This document shows, in pieces, positions 1 through 9,063 of a DNA stretch of 64,000 bases (the stretch's first letter is position 1; every line of letters begins with the position of its first letter). Origin of the DNA: Bacillota bacterium (GTDB taxonomy: Bacteria > Bacillota > Clostridia > Christensenellales > CAG-138); the NCBI GenBank assembly GCA_023455425.1, contig JAEYCM010000015.1, positions 12,987-76,986 on the forward strand, given 5' to 3'. Under the pieces are notes generated by a model. It saw only the letters and a program-made list of their open reading frames with translations, was not told the origin of the DNA and did not search any database. Made by a program: the position numbers and the translations under genes.

Positions 1-34
1 ATGGTTGCAGCCACCGGCACGGTTTTTAAATTTT

Positions 35-1666
35 TCAGAGTTCTTCTTCAAGCGACATAATCAGCGGCACTACCTGCTTCTTGCGGGACAATACGCCCGG
101 CAGGAACACCGCGTCCTCCGTCTGCTCCAGCGAATAGGCTTTAAAGAAAATATCCCTGCGCCCGCCCGCAAGCAGCGCGAGCGAACCGCCCAAATGCAGA
201 TTGGTCACCAGCAGGATGAGGAGGTTCAGGCCGTTCTTGCTGCACTGGTATTCCATGCGTTCCATTAGCTCCGGCATGAGGTCGGCAAGGCTTTCGGATT
301 CAATGGAATACACCTGGGCGATGCCGATGCGGTACTTGGATACTTTAAACTCCTTCAAGTCTCCCGTGATGATTTCGTCCGGCTTCTTGCCGCGCAGGTT
401 AGACCCGGCGTTGATGATTTTTTTCGCGAGATCGTCGATCACAACATCTGCAATGGGCGCAAGCCGTTGTGCGGTCCTAATATCCTGTGGGGTGCAGGTG
501 GGGGAATTGAAGCTGAGCGTGTCTGAAAGGATGGCGGAAAGCAGGAGCCCCGCCGTGTCCTGGGGAATGGGGACGCTTCCCGCTTCATACAGGGACGCAA
601 TGATGGTCGCGGTGCTGCCCACCGGCTCGTTTTTCATTAGAATTGGATTGTTGGTCTCGATATCCCCCAGACGGTGGTGGTCGATAATCTCGAGAATTTC
701 CGCCTCCTCAATGCCCGGGGCGGTTTGGCTTCGCTCGTTGTGGTCCACCAATATGGCCTGCTTGCGGTTTTTGGAAAGCAGATGGTAGCGGGAAATCATG
801 CCGGTGACGCGGCCTTCTCCATCCAGCACCGGGTAGTTGCGGTAACGGGTCTTGGTCATGCGCTCCTTCACGTCGTCTTTAAACTCATCCTGCCGCACTG
901 TTACAAGATGATCTTTAGACATCACGAACGAAACGGGTATGCTTTGCTTTAGCCGCATGGCCGCGATAAACGTATCGTGCGCGGTCACCATCATATCGCA
1001 CCCGCGTGCCTTGGCGTAGGCAATATCCACGCCCGCGGGCAAAAGCCCGCAGGTGCACACGATGAGTTGCGCGCCGCCCGCCGCGGCCTCGCGGATGTTT
1101 TCCGGAATATTCGCAATGACGATATCGCCGGCGCATAAATACGAGCGCACCCGGGTGTGTTCCTGGGCGGCAATGATGAGGCGGCCGGTTGTGAGGCGGT
1201 TGGAAGAGTCGCCCAAAAGCAGCGCCGCCTCGAGCGTTTCCACAATGTTGGCGTATGTTGCGCCGCTCACGGAGAGCAGCGTATCGTTGACGGTTTCCAT
1301 AAAGTTGCGCGTGATGTCCGAAAGCGTGGCAATGCCCAAAAGCTGCCGGTCTTCATCCACAACGGCGAGCGTCTTGCGCTTGTGCTGCTGCATGAGTTCC
1401 CACGCGGTCCGCACGGAGGAGGACGGGGAAACGCATACAGCCTCGTCGGTCAGCAGGTCTCTCACCTGCGTGCGGATGGTATCGAGCGTTTCAGGCTCCT
1501 CCACATGGAAATACTGCAGAATGAATTTTGTTTCATTGTTCAACGGCCCAAGTTTGACGGCAACCGCGTCCACATCCCGCGCTTGCTTGAGCCTTGCGTA
1601 GGCGAGGGAAGAGCAGATGGTGTCGCTGTCGGGGTTCCTGTGGCCGAATATATAGACTTTGCTCAT
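35..1666 (-). CDS. CBS/DRTGG-containing manganese-dependent inorganic pyrophosphatase (family II)
   Basis: Hydrolyses pyrophosphate to phosphate in the cytoplasm, pulling biosynthetic reactions forward. The N-terminus carries the DHH-family metal motif GHRNPDSD, and a second DHH-type motif (DHNERS, then DHHRLGD) lies further on. A central insertion of about 230 residues looks like CBS, DRTGG, CBS, the arrangement of the nucleotide-regulated long family II enzymes; short family II enzymes have about 310 residues, this one 543. A DHHA2-like domain forms the C-terminus. I chose the ATG at 1666 because TAAGGAG lies just upstream; the frame stays open to 1750 without a better site. In the long enzymes CBS domains bind adenine nucleotides, so regulation by energy charge is likely. 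Confidence 0.93.
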   Translation of the reverse strand: MSKVYIFGHRNPDSDTICSSLAYARLKQARDVDAVAVKLGPLNNETKFILQYFHVEEPETLDTIRTQVRDLLTDEAVCVSPSSSVRTAWELMQQHKRKTLAVVDEDRQLLGIATLSDITRNFMETVNDTLLSVSGATYANIVETLEAALLLGDSSNRLTTGRLIIAAQEHTRVRSYLCAGDIVIANIPENIREAAAGGAQLIVCTCGLLPAGVDIAYAKARGCDMMVTAHDTFIAAMRLKQSIPVSFVMSKDHLVTVRQDEFKDDVKERMTKTRYRNYPVLDGEGRVTGMISRYHLLSKNRKQAILVDHNERSQTAPGIEEAEILEIIDHHRLGDIETNNPILMKNEPVGSTATIIASLYEAGSVPIPQDTAGLLLSAILSDTLSFNSPTCTPQDIRTAQRLAPIADVVIDDLAKKIINAGSNLRGKKPDEIITGDLKEFKVSKYRIGIAQVYSIESESLADLMPELMERMEYQCSKNGLNLLILLVTNLHLGGSLALLAGGRRDIFFKAYSLEQTEDAVFLPGVLSRKKQVVPLIMSLEEEL

Positions 1667-1753
1667 ACTGCTCCTTACCGGGGGCTGAATTTGTGCATCC
1701 ACTATATCATGCCGGAGCGTCATTGGAAAGGGATGTATCATGCAGAACAACTA

Positions 1754-1783
1754 ATAAGCGGCGCAAATAAAAGCGCCGCTTAT
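1754..1783. terminator. Hairpin between the pyrophosphatase and the binding-protein gene
   Basis: Perfect 11-bp stem (ATAAGCGGCGC and its complement) with an A-rich loop, just downstream of the binding-protein gene on the minus strand. The following U-tract is weak, so it may be an inefficient terminator or a processing hairpin. Confidence 0.5.
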
Positions 1784-1813
1784 CACGATAGCCGTGTGAT
1801 TTCGGGATCAGGC

Positions 1814-2833
1814 TTATGAATCGTCGTTGTCTTCTTCAGATACATTGGTGATCGGCTCACGGTACGCGTCATAAAAGCTCTGCAACTGCCCGTCCGCGTA
1901 GAGCAGCTTTTCAGTATGCTTTACGGCCGGGAGCGCGCCAAGGGAGGTGAGCTTTGCCTGAGAGGCCGGGTCCAGCAAAAGCTGCAAAACGGCCTGCCCA
2001 TGGTCAAGATACCCGCCCGAAGCGTTTTTGTCCACGCCCAGGTACTGCACAAGGTCGGTATATCCGCCCAGCGGCATGGCGTCAAACGTAAAGCCGCCGG
2101 TGGCCATCTTGCGCGTCAGGTCCCCGAACGCCCGCGCGTCTCCGATGAGAAACGGAACCTGCCCTGCCTTAAAATCCCCGTCCTGCGCAAGCGGGCCTTT
2201 GAGCCACAGGCGTTTGGCAATGTGTTCAGGCGCGCAGACCGCACCGTAGCGGCCGGTGGAGCGCGCGTTCATGGCCGCCTGCAGCGTTTCCCTTAAAACC
2301 TCCGGGTCGTTTGACTCCGGCCACGCTAGGCCCAGTTCCTGTACCAATACGGTATTGCCCAGCAGAAAATAGCCGCTGTACAAAAACGGCAGGGCGCGCG
2401 GCGTATTGTCATTTGTAAGCGGCGCGAGGTCGCCCGCAAACGCAGGCGTGGAAATGGAAAGCGGCGCAAGCTCGTCTAAGTCCAGCCCGCCTGCGGGGAA
2501 CGACCACAGGTGCGGCCGTTCCCCGCGCGAGAGGCGCTCCGCTACAGCCTCGGGGGTAAGGCCCAGCACCTCGATATAAATCCCCTTATGCGCACGTTCG
2601 TACTTGGCGGCGATGCTTTCAATATAGGCGGTGATGCTGCCCTGCGCGGGCTTGAAGCCCACCACATGCCAGAGCGTGATGACTCCGCTCCAATCCTCCC
2701 GTGTGCCCGCCAGCCACTCCTTATAATAATCATGGCCGAGCGCCTGCAGCAGCCTTGGCGGGGCAAGCGCCAAAAAAGCGATGAGCACCACTGCCACAAT
2801 GACGCGCAGCGTGATGACGGTACCCTTTAACAT
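1814..2833 (-). CDS. Membrane-anchored extracellular solute-binding protein-like protein
   Basis: 339 residues. An N-terminal hydrophobic segment (about residues 5-25) is followed by a sequence typical of family 1 periplasmic binding proteins, with the pattern GVITLWHVVGFKPAQGS and later segments matching the two-lobed fold. There is no lipobox cysteine after the hydrophobic segment, so it is probably anchored by an uncleaved helix. No ABC permease or ATPase gene adjoins it, so a transport role is not certain; it could sense a ligand or serve a distant transporter. The start has a G-rich ribosome site (TGGGGGACGC before ATG). It lies between spoIIE and the pyrophosphatase, all on the same strand. 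Confidence 0.6.
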   Translation of the reverse strand: MLKGTVITLRVIVAVVLIAFLALAPPRLLQALGHDYYKEWLAGTREDWSGVITLWHVVGFKPAQGSITAYIESIAAKYERAHKGIYIEVLGLTPEAVAERLSRGERPHLWSFPAGGLDLDELAPLSISTPAFAGDLAPLTNDNTPRALPFLYSGYFLLGNTVLVQELGLAWPESNDPEVLRETLQAAMNARSTGRYGAVCAPEHIAKRLWLKGPLAQDGDFKAGQVPFLIGDARAFGDLTRKMATGGFTFDAMPLGGYTDLVQYLGVDKNASGGYLDHGQAVLQLLLDPASQAKLTSLGALPAVKHTEKLLYADGQLQSFYDAYREPITNVSEEDNDDS

Positions 2834-3166
2834 GCGTCCCCCAATCCCGCCATAAAAGCGGACATGAATGGAATAGGCCTCATGGTCGGAAAATTCCCTG
2901 CAAAGCTTTCTGAAACAAAGGCTCTATCGCTTCCTCTGTTCCCATGAAGTCCTGCAAGGAATTTTCATATCCGTTTCCTATTCACTATTCATGCGCCGCG
3001 TCATTTAGAGCAACTTTCTCAAATCCAGTCGGTGTGTATGCGGATCTTTTCCCGTCTCGTGTTGCCTCATCCGCGCAGCGTAGCGCTGCTATGTGGGGCT
3101 TCTTCCGCTTAGCGGGGCGGCAAATTTCTTGCACATTCACTCGCTGTTTTTTCGTCAGTTGCTCGA
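2834..3166. other. Intergenic region downstream of spoIIE
   Basis: About 330 bp. It holds a short GC-rich hairpin near 3078-3093 and an open minus-strand frame of 61 codons whose GTG overlaps the spoIIE stop (see findings). I see no recognised RNA or promoter. Confidence 0.4.
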
Positions 3167-5452
3167 TCACGTCAGGCGTACGACCATCACCGTCATATCG
3201 TCCTCCGCGCCATGGTCGCGTGCGGCGTACAGCAGCGCGCGCGCCGCATCCTCACAGGTGTTGGCAGCGCCCACGCAGGAAATGATCTCTGCTTCCGTAT
3301 CCTCGGCCAAAGCGTCGAGCGCGCCGTCGGTCAACAGCACCACGGCGTCGTTTCGCCGCAGCGTTGCGGTATGTACGGCGGGGGCGGCCTCGTCCAATAT
3401 TCCTGCGGGCAGCGCTTCCGCGTATACGGTATGCACGCGTCCTTCGCGCAGCACAAAGCTTGGCTGCGCGCCGAATTTGATGAATTCCGTTTCTCCCGTT
3501 GAAAGGTCGATGTGGAGCGCGTCCACAGTCGCGTACATCTCCGCCTCATTTTGCTGCATCAGCAGGCGGTTGACGCATTCGAGCGCGGCGTCCCGCTCAA
3601 AGCCCGCCTGGTAGAGGCGCAGCAGAAGCGAAAGCGTGCGCGCGCTTTCCTCCCTTGCCGCAGGGCCGCTCCCCATTCCATCCGAAAGCGCGAAAAGCGC
3701 CCGGCCGTTGGGCAGCCGCGCTTCCGCCGTGCTGTCCCCGCTGACGGAGCTTTGATGCATGGGCAGCGTTGCCGCCGCCATGCCGGCCTTGAGCTTTCGC
3801 GCCTGCTCAAATTCCAGCACCGCACCGCGCTTTTCCCTGCGCTCATTTAAGAGGCGCATGGGCGCGTCCAGCGCGCGGGAGACGGCTTCCTCCCACTGGG
3901 CAGCCTGGCGCGGGGTGGTTTCTGTGAGCTTGAGCTGCGCAAACAGCGCGCCGTGGCGTTTTTGCACCAACGCGCCGCGCAGCCCGTAGCCGTCGCGGGT
4001 CAGGCGGCGCATCAACGTCTGCGCAGCGCCTTCTGTGGGCCATTCCGCCTCCGAAACGTCGGCGGCGATGCGCTGCATAACGCGGGAAACGCCCTTTAAC
4101 TGCCTGTGGGCAAAGGCATGGCGGGAGGCCGCGCGGTGCAGTTCCATGCAGCGCGTACGGTAGCTTTCCTGCGCCTGGAGCGCCGCCGCCGCAAGCGGCG
4201 TGGTGCGCGGGCATTCGGGCGGGAAAGGCTTTACGGCACGCGGGCGGAGACCCTGCGCCGCGGCGGGCAGCATGGCGTTGAGCGCCTCCAGGGCGGCGTC
4301 CTTATCTTTCCAGCATGCGCCGCGACAGTTGCAGTCGGCGCATATGTGCATAGCGGCGCGTATCATTTCGGCCCGCTCCTGGGCCACCGTGTAGGTCCAA
4401 AGCGGCTCTTCCGGGAACAGGGAGGAAATCTGTTCCACAGTGGAGGCGGTACGCGTAATATCTTCCGCCGTACGGGATTGCAGGGAAAGGAGCGCCGCCC
4501 GCGCCGTCCGCTCCTCACGCGCGCCGGCGTCCACAACGGCGCGCAGGGAGAGAAGCATCGGCTTGGGGAGGATCAGCAGCAAAAGCGCTGCGGGCACGAA
4601 GTTCACCATGCCTACCTGCATGCCTGAAACGCTGCCGTATACGTCCGTCACCCCGCAGGCGACGCCAAACCCCGCGACAATACCCCAAATGCCCATGCTG
4701 CGGCAAAATACGCCCGCGAGCGTGCACACCGCGAGGTTGGCTAAAAGCATAGGTTGCGCTTTGCCGCCCAGTACCAGCATCCCGCCTAAGACCACAGCGG
4801 CAGCCACGGCGGGCAGACCCTTGGCGTAAGCAATAAACATCGCAGACCATGCGGCCACAACCACCCCCAGCGAGAACGCGTAGAGCGCGGCGTCCGATAC
4901 TGAGAGCGACAAAGCGCCTAACAACATGCAAAGGGAGATCTGTTCTTCCTCGCGCAGCGTGTTGCGGATGGAAATTGCCCTGAGTGCGCGTATGCCGTTT
5001 TGGAACGCAACGCACAGCAGCAGTGTGAGCGCAAGGTTGGCTAAGCCCCGTAACGCCGCGGCGCCGTTTCCCATATAAAACAGCGGCAGCAGCAGAATTT
5101 CCGTTGCGGTAAGAAGAAACAGCTTGTCCTGCCGCCTTGCGCGTTTTTTCCATAGGCGGTAGAGCGTGCTCAAGCCGAGGTAGAGCGCCGTTCCCGCAAG
5201 CGCAGGATATCCCGCTTCCCCTGCGAGCAGGGAGCCGATCATTGCCCCGGCAAACGGATAGTATACGTTCTGACTCGCAATATCCATGGCCGCCACAAAC
5301 GCCACGCCAAAGGGCAGAAGCAGGCGGAACAGCTCCACGCGTCCCAGCAGCAGCGCGAGCACGAATGTCGCGGCTTCAATGAAGAATGCGCGGCGGCGGA
5401 TATAGGGAAGCACGTTGTTGATGAGGGGGGCAAGGATGCGCTGGCTTTCCAC
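3167..5452 (-). CDS. spoIIE: Stage II sporulation protein E (PP2C-type phosphatase)
   Basis: Dephosphorylates SpoIIAA to release sigma-F in the forespore, and acts at the polar septum. The first ~300 residues form many hydrophobic segments; a cytoplasmic linker follows, and the C-terminus is a PP2C phosphatase with the metal motif SDGMGSG near residue 587 and LLTDGALDALAED near the end. I place the start at the GTG at 5452, which has GAGGAGG eight bases upstream; an ATG at 5548 in the same frame would add 32 residues but has no ribosome site. With the GTG start the protein has 761 residues against about 827 in Bacillus. It is the clearest sign of endospore formation in the window. Confidence 0.93.
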   Translation of the reverse strand: MESQRILAPLINNVLPYIRRRAFFIEAATFVLALLLGRVELFRLLLPFGVAFVAAMDIASQNVYYPFAGAMIGSLLAGEAGYPALAGTALYLGLSTLYRLWKKRARRQDKLFLLTATEILLLPLFYMGNGAAALRGLANLALTLLLCVAFQNGIRALRAISIRNTLREEEQISLCMLLGALSLSVSDAALYAFSLGVVVAAWSAMFIAYAKGLPAVAAAVVLGGMLVLGGKAQPMLLANLAVCTLAGVFCRSMGIWGIVAGFGVACGVTDVYGSVSGMQVGMVNFVPAALLLLILPKPMLLSLRAVVDAGAREERTARAALLSLQSRTAEDITRTASTVEQISSLFPEEPLWTYTVAQERAEMIRAAMHICADCNCRGACWKDKDAALEALNAMLPAAAQGLRPRAVKPFPPECPRTTPLAAAALQAQESYRTRCMELHRAASRHAFAHRQLKGVSRVMQRIAADVSEAEWPTEGAAQTLMRRLTRDGYGLRGALVQKRHGALFAQLKLTETTPRQAAQWEEAVSRALDAPMRLLNERREKRGAVLEFEQARKLKAGMAAATLPMHQSSVSGDSTAEARLPNGRALFALSDGMGSGPAAREESARTLSLLLRLYQAGFERDAALECVNRLLMQQNEAEMYATVDALHIDLSTGETEFIKFGAQPSFVLREGRVHTVYAEALPAGILDEAAPAVHTATLRRNDAVVLLTDGALDALAEDTEAEIISCVGAANTCEDAARALLYAARDHGAEDDMTVMVVRLT

Positions 5453-5722
5453 AGGGGACACCTCCTCGAAGGCGGGAATGTCAATTGAGCATACCGCCTT
5501 TTGCGTGTGAACATTGTCGCACCGGCGTGCGTAGGTTGGGAGAATCATCCGGCAAAAGGCGCAGCTTTCCTCCCCTATTCGCGCGCAAGCGGCAAGGGGC
5601 TACATCATTTTGGCACAATCTCTCCTGCGGGATTTGCGGAATTTTTGCGTGCCGATATAAAGTTTTTTATTTTAAATTCTAATCCGCGGGGCCTGCCAAT
5701 ACGCGTTAGATATTTTTTGCCA

Positions 5723-5751
5723 TTGCGCAGCGGGCGCTTGCATTGTACAAT
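5723..5751 (+). promoter_or_regulatory. Sigma-A promoter of the SRP RNA gene
   Basis: -35 TTGCGC (5723-5728), a spacer of exactly 17 bp, and -10 TACAAT (5746-5751). The predicted start near 5758 coincides with the 5' end deduced from RNA pairing. Confidence 0.75.
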
Positions 5752-5758
5752 AGCTGTA

Positions 5759-6029
5759 TGCCGCGCTAGGCGGGGAGATAGCGGTGCCCTGTACCTGCAA
5801 TCCGCTACAGCAGGGCTGAATCCCATCCCCCGGCCAAAGCCTGTGGGGTACTGGTACCGGTAAGGGGCGTTGAGCGCCGGGCCCTGTGCAACCGATGGCT
5901 GTGAAATATGTCAGGTCCTGACGGAAGCAGCATTAAGCGGTATCATTCGGTGTGCCGCGGGTATGCCTGGCAGGAGTTACCTGCCGGGGTTCCGCCCGGA
6001 GGCGATTGGTCAAAGGATGGTGCGCGGCA
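5759..6029 (+). ncRNA. ffs: Signal recognition particle RNA, large Gram-positive type
   Basis: About 270 nt, like the Bacillus scRNA. The Alu-domain signature is seen at the 5' end (GGTGCCCTGTACCTGCAATC with CCGCTACAGCAGGG), and the S-domain hairpin at 5909-5936 contains GTCAGGTCC, a TGAC tetraloop of the URRC type, and GGAAGCAGCATTAA. The terminal strands TGCCGCGC (5759) and GCGCGGCA (to 6029) are complementary and define the ends. The RNA scaffolds Ffh for co-translational targeting. It is divergent from spoIIE and followed at once by a strong terminator. Confidence 0.95.
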
Positions 6030-6036
6030 AATAAAA

Positions 6037-6066
6037 GGGCTGAGGCGATTGCCTCAGCCCTTTTTG
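6037..6066 (+). terminator. Terminator of the SRP RNA gene
   Basis: GGGCTGAGGC / GCCTCAGCCC stem with a short loop, then TTTTTG. A near copy of this hairpin is at 6257-6285. Confidence 0.9.
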
Positions 6067-6067
6067 T

Positions 6068-6250
6068 CAAAAAAGTGCCTGGCGGCACTTTTTTGAGATT
6101 ACAGGAACAACCTGTGCTTACGGCACGGGCGGTTGTTCCTGCAAGGAAAGCCTTGCGTCGCAAGGCCTTCCGCCTCCACCGCACATGTCGCTGGCGGCGG
6201 TTGGAAGCTTTCGGGGCTGCGGCCCCGGACCCAAAGGGGCTTTTCGAAGA
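6068..6250. repeat. Structured repeat element, copy 1
   Basis: A run of hairpins: AAAAAAGTGC/GCACTTTTTT, then CAGGAACAACC/GGTTGTTCCTG capped by GTGC/GCAC, then GCCTTGC/GCAAGGC, then a conserved CACCGCACATGTCGCTG segment, and finally GGGGC-TGC-GGCCCC. Copy 2 is at 11990-12165 with base changes that keep the stems paired. It encodes no protein. Confidence 0.75.
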
Positions 6251-6256
6251 CTGAAG

Positions 6257-6285
6257 GGGCTGAGGCGATTGCGTCAGCCCTTTTA
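6257..6285. terminator. Second copy of the SRP terminator hairpin
   Basis: GGGCTGAGGCGATTGCGTCAGCCC followed by TTTTAT differs from the SRP terminator by one base. The two copies bracket structured repeat copy 1. On the minus strand it lies downstream of the sulfhydrylase operon. Confidence 0.6.
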
Positions 6286-6298
6286 TAACGTTCTGTGG

Positions 6299-6362
6299 AA
6301 GGGTTCTTAGGGCCGTTATGGCCCTAAGCGAGTGTTTGAGGGCAGAGCCCTCAACGTACTAC
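6299..6362. repeat. Modular hairpin repeats (island A)
   Basis: TTAGGGCCGTTATGGCCCTAA (split here as a near-perfect palindrome at 6307-6327) followed by GAGGGCAGAGCCCTC (6339-6353). The same two modules, in the same order, recur at 59857-59910. It lies just after the sulfhydrylase stop. Confidence 0.7.
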
Positions 6363-6364
6363 CT

Positions 6365-7657
6365 TTACGAAAGCGCTTGCGCAAGGTCCGCGATCAGATC
6401 CTCCGCATCCTCAATTCCAACCGAAAGGCGCAGCGTGTCGTCAAACACCCCGGCGTTGTTCTTTGCGTCCTCGGGCAGGCCGTAATGCGTGGAGGTCGCG
6501 GGGTGGACGATGAGCGATTTCGCGTCCCCCACGTTTACCATATAGTCAAATATCCGCACGCGCGCAAGCGCCCGTTTGGCCGCGTCCAGCCCACCCTTGA
6601 GGCGCACGGCCAGTATCGCGCCCGCGCCCTTGGGGAAATACTTCTGCGCAAGCGCGTAATAGGGGCTATTCGGGAGCGAAGGATAGGAAACCTCCAGCAC
6701 GGCGGGATGCGCGCTCAAATATTCCGCGACTTTATGGGCGTTTGATACATGGCGCTCCATGCGCAGGGAAAGCGTTTCCAGGCCCTGGAGCAGGTAGAAC
6801 GCGCTCATGGGGCCCAAATGCCCGCCAAGCTCCGTAAGGAACCGGATACGGAGCCGCCGCGTAAACAGCGCTTGCCGCAGGCTGGTTTCTTCGATCTTGC
6901 CCGTGTATTCTTGATAGAACTCCTCCATCTGCGGGAATTTGCCGTTGAACCAGTCAAACCCGCCTTTTTCCACCACCAGCCCGCTGATGGTCGTGCCGTG
7001 GCCGCCGATGTACTTGGTAGCGGAATGGCAGACGATATCCGCGCCGAACGCAAACGGGCGGAACAGGTACGGCGTGGCGAAGGTGTTATCCACCACCACC
7101 GGGATGCCCGCCTCATGGGCGACTTTTGAGATTTCCTCCATGTCGATGATATTCATGCCCGGGTTGCCTAACGATTCAACATAGAGCGCCTTTGTCCTGG
7201 GCGTGATGGCTTTGCGGTAATCGGAGAGGGAATCGGGATTTTCCACCCAGTTCGCGGTGATGCCGTAGGCGGGGAGGACTTTACTAAGTAGCGTCGTGCT
7301 GCCGCCATAGAGCGTCTTGACGGCGGCGATCTCGTCGCCCGCCTGGGCAAGATTGAGGAAGGTGTTGGAGATGCCGCTCATGCCCGAGCTCATGGTGAGC
7401 GCCGCGACGCCGCCTTCCAAAAGCGCGATGCGCTTTTCCAGCACATCGTTGGTGGGGTTGCTGAACCGGACATAGGAATGCCCTTCTTCCTCATAGGCAA
7501 ACAGCCGGGAGCACCGGTCGAAATCCCCCAGCTCAAAGGCGGCCGTCTGGTAGATGGGCACAGCTTTGGAGCGGTAGTGCTTGGAAGGGTCGTATCCGCC
7601 ATGCAATTGCAGCGTGGTAAATCCAAGCGTTTTATCGTTGAATGCTTCGTAGCTCAT
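6365..7657 (-). CDS. metY: O-acetylhomoserine sulfhydrylase (Cys/Met metabolism PLP enzyme)
   Basis: Converts O-acetylhomoserine and sulfide (or methanethiol) to homocysteine (or methionine), using PLP in the cytoplasm. It shows the Cys/Met-metabolism fold: SSGMSGI near residue 90, VVVDNTFATPYL, and the PLP lysine in SATKYIGGHG near residue 213. The length of 430 is normal for MetY, and the N-terminus GFTTLQLHGGYDP is typical of the O-acetylhomoserine branch. It is the last gene of the transporter operon, 22 bp after the permease, with AAGGAG before its ATG. A sulfhydrylase in a betaine-type importer operon is unusual. Confidence 0.93.
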   Translation of the reverse strand: MSYEAFNDKTLGFTTLQLHGGYDPSKHYRSKAVPIYQTAAFELGDFDRCSRLFAYEEEGHSYVRFSNPTNDVLEKRIALLEGGVAALTMSSGMSGISNTFLNLAQAGDEIAAVKTLYGGSTTLLSKVLPAYGITANWVENPDSLSDYRKAITPRTKALYVESLGNPGMNIIDMEEISKVAHEAGIPVVVDNTFATPYLFRPFAFGADIVCHSATKYIGGHGTTISGLVVEKGGFDWFNGKFPQMEEFYQEYTGKIEETSLRQALFTRRLRIRFLTELGGHLGPMSAFYLLQGLETLSLRMERHVSNAHKVAEYLSAHPAVLEVSYPSLPNSPYYALAQKYFPKGAGAILAVRLKGGLDAAKRALARVRIFDYMVNVGDAKSLIVHPATSTHYGLPEDAKNNAGVFDDTLRLSVGIEDAEDLIADLAQALS

Positions 7658-7679
7658 AACAATCTCCTTATTAGCTGAC

Positions 7680-8303
7680 TTAACCGATATTTTTCTTTAA
7701 TCGCTTCGCGAAAAAGGCCAGCAGCTGGTTTGCCGCAATGGCCAGGAAAGACGAAAGAATGGCGCCCCACAGGATTTTGACGGTATTGCGCGTGCGCAGC
7801 CCGTCAAAAAGCAGCGTGCCCAGGCCGCCCGCGTTGATCGTTGCGGCGATGGTCGCGATGCCGATGGTTGAGACGATGGCGATTCGGATGCCCGCAAGTA
7901 TTTCCGGCATGGCAAGCGGCAGGCGGATTTTGAAAAACAGCTGCGTCTCGCTCATCCCCATGCCTTTTGCCGCCTCCAGAATGTGCGGATTAATGGCGCG
8001 AAAGCCCGCGAGTATGTTGCGGACGAGCAGAAACTGGTTGTAGAGCACCAGCACGAATATGGCCGTATCTTTCCCCAGCCCGAATACAGGGATCAAAAGC
8101 GCGAACAGCGCCAAGCTGGGGATGGAGTACATCACGGAGAAGAAGCCCACCGTTGCCTGCGAAAGCAACTTTGAGCGCATGATGAGCGCCGAAAGCAGGG
8201 AAGCAAGGAGGATCGAGATGACCAGCGTGACAACGGTGATCCCCAAGTGCTCTAGCAGGGGCTCATAGAGCTTGTGCGGATATTTGAGCAGAAACTCAAA
8301 CAT
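7680..8303 (-). CDS. Betaine/carnitine/choline-type ABC transporter permease (OpuCB-like)
   Basis: Inner-membrane subunit of an osmoprotectant-family importer. It has 207 residues, five or six hydrophobic segments, and the EAAxGMGxxxxxxFFKIRLP coupling loop that contacts the ATPase (EAAKGMGMSETQ). I chose the ATG at 8303, which has GGGAGGCGG upstream and overlaps the ATPase stop by 8 bp, so translation is probably coupled; an upstream ATG at 8357 lies deep in the ATPase frame. It pairs with the second permease at 10939. Confidence 0.88.
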   Translation of the reverse strand: MFEFLLKYPHKLYEPLLEHLGITVVTLVISILLASLLSALIMRSKLLSQATVGFFSVMYSIPSLALFALLIPVFGLGKDTAIFVLVLYNQFLLVRNILAGFRAINPHILEAAKGMGMSETQLFFKIRLPLAMPEILAGIRIAIVSTIGIATIAATINAGGLGTLLFDGLRTRNTVKILWGAILSSFLAIAANQLLAFFAKRLKKNIG

Positions 8304-9063
8304 AGTATTCCGCCTCCCAGCGCTGTTCCAGCCCGGAATACAGAAGTTTTTCCACAAACGCGTTGGCGGGATGTTTGCGGATCGCCTCGGGCGTATCCAG
8401 TTGCTGCACCTGCCCGCCGTCCATGATAAGGACCCGGGTGCCGAGGTGGAAGGCCTCGTTCACGTCATGCGTCACAAACAGGAACGTCTTTTTATAGGTG
8501 GCGTGGATACGCTTGAGTTCGTTTTGCAGGTTGCCGCGCGTAATGGCGTCTATCGCGCCAAACGGCTCGTCTAAGAGCATCAGCTGCGGCTCTGCGGCAA
8601 GCGCGCGGGCTAACCCTACGCGCTGCTGCTGCCCGCCGGAAAGTTCAATGGGATACCGTTTTTTGAATTCGGTGGGATTGAGCTCCACCAGCTCCAACAG
8701 TTCGTTGATGCGGCGCTCGATGCGCGCTTTTTCCCAGCCTAAAATTTTCGGCACCGTGGCGATGTTCTCCGCAATCGTCATATGCGGGAAAAGCCCCACC
8801 TGCTGGATGACATAGCCGATCTTTCTTCTGAGCGCCACCGGATCGAGCGACTTTACCGGCTCATTAAAAAACAGGATTTCACCGCTGTCCGGCTCATAGA
8901 GGCGGTTTACCAGTTTAATAATGGTTGTTTTTCCGCAGCCGGAGGTCCCCAATATGGTGACGATCTCGCCCTCCTCGATAGCGAGGCTCACATTGGAGAC
9001 GGCGTCGTAGGTCGCCTTGGGGAAGCGCTTGGTGACGGATTTGAATTCGACCGCAATGCTCAT
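8296..9063 (-). CDS. Betaine/choline-type ABC transporter ATP-binding protein (OpuCA-like, no CBS domains)
   Basis: Drives import through the two permeases. Walker A GTSGCGKT is at residues 39-46, the signature LSGGQQQ begins at 141, and Walker B LMLLDEP at 161. At 255 residues it ends after the ATPase domain. OpuA/OpuCA proteins of about 380-400 residues carry C-terminal CBS pairs that sense ionic strength, and these are absent here. The ATG at 9063 overlaps the stop of the Fe-S gene as ATGA. Loss of the CBS pair argues against simple osmotic control. Confidence 0.9.
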   Translation of the reverse strand: MSIAVEFKSVTKRFPKATYDAVSNVSLAIEEGEIVTILGTSGCGKTTIIKLVNRLYEPDSGEILFFNEPVKSLDPVALRRKIGYVIQQVGLFPHMTIAENIATVPKILGWEKARIERRINELLELVELNPTEFKKRYPIELSGGQQQRVGLARALAAEPQLMLLDEPFGAIDAITRGNLQNELKRIHATYKKTFLFVTHDVNEAFHLGTRVLIMDGGQVQQLDTPEAIRKHPANAFVEKLLYSGLEQRWEAEYYV

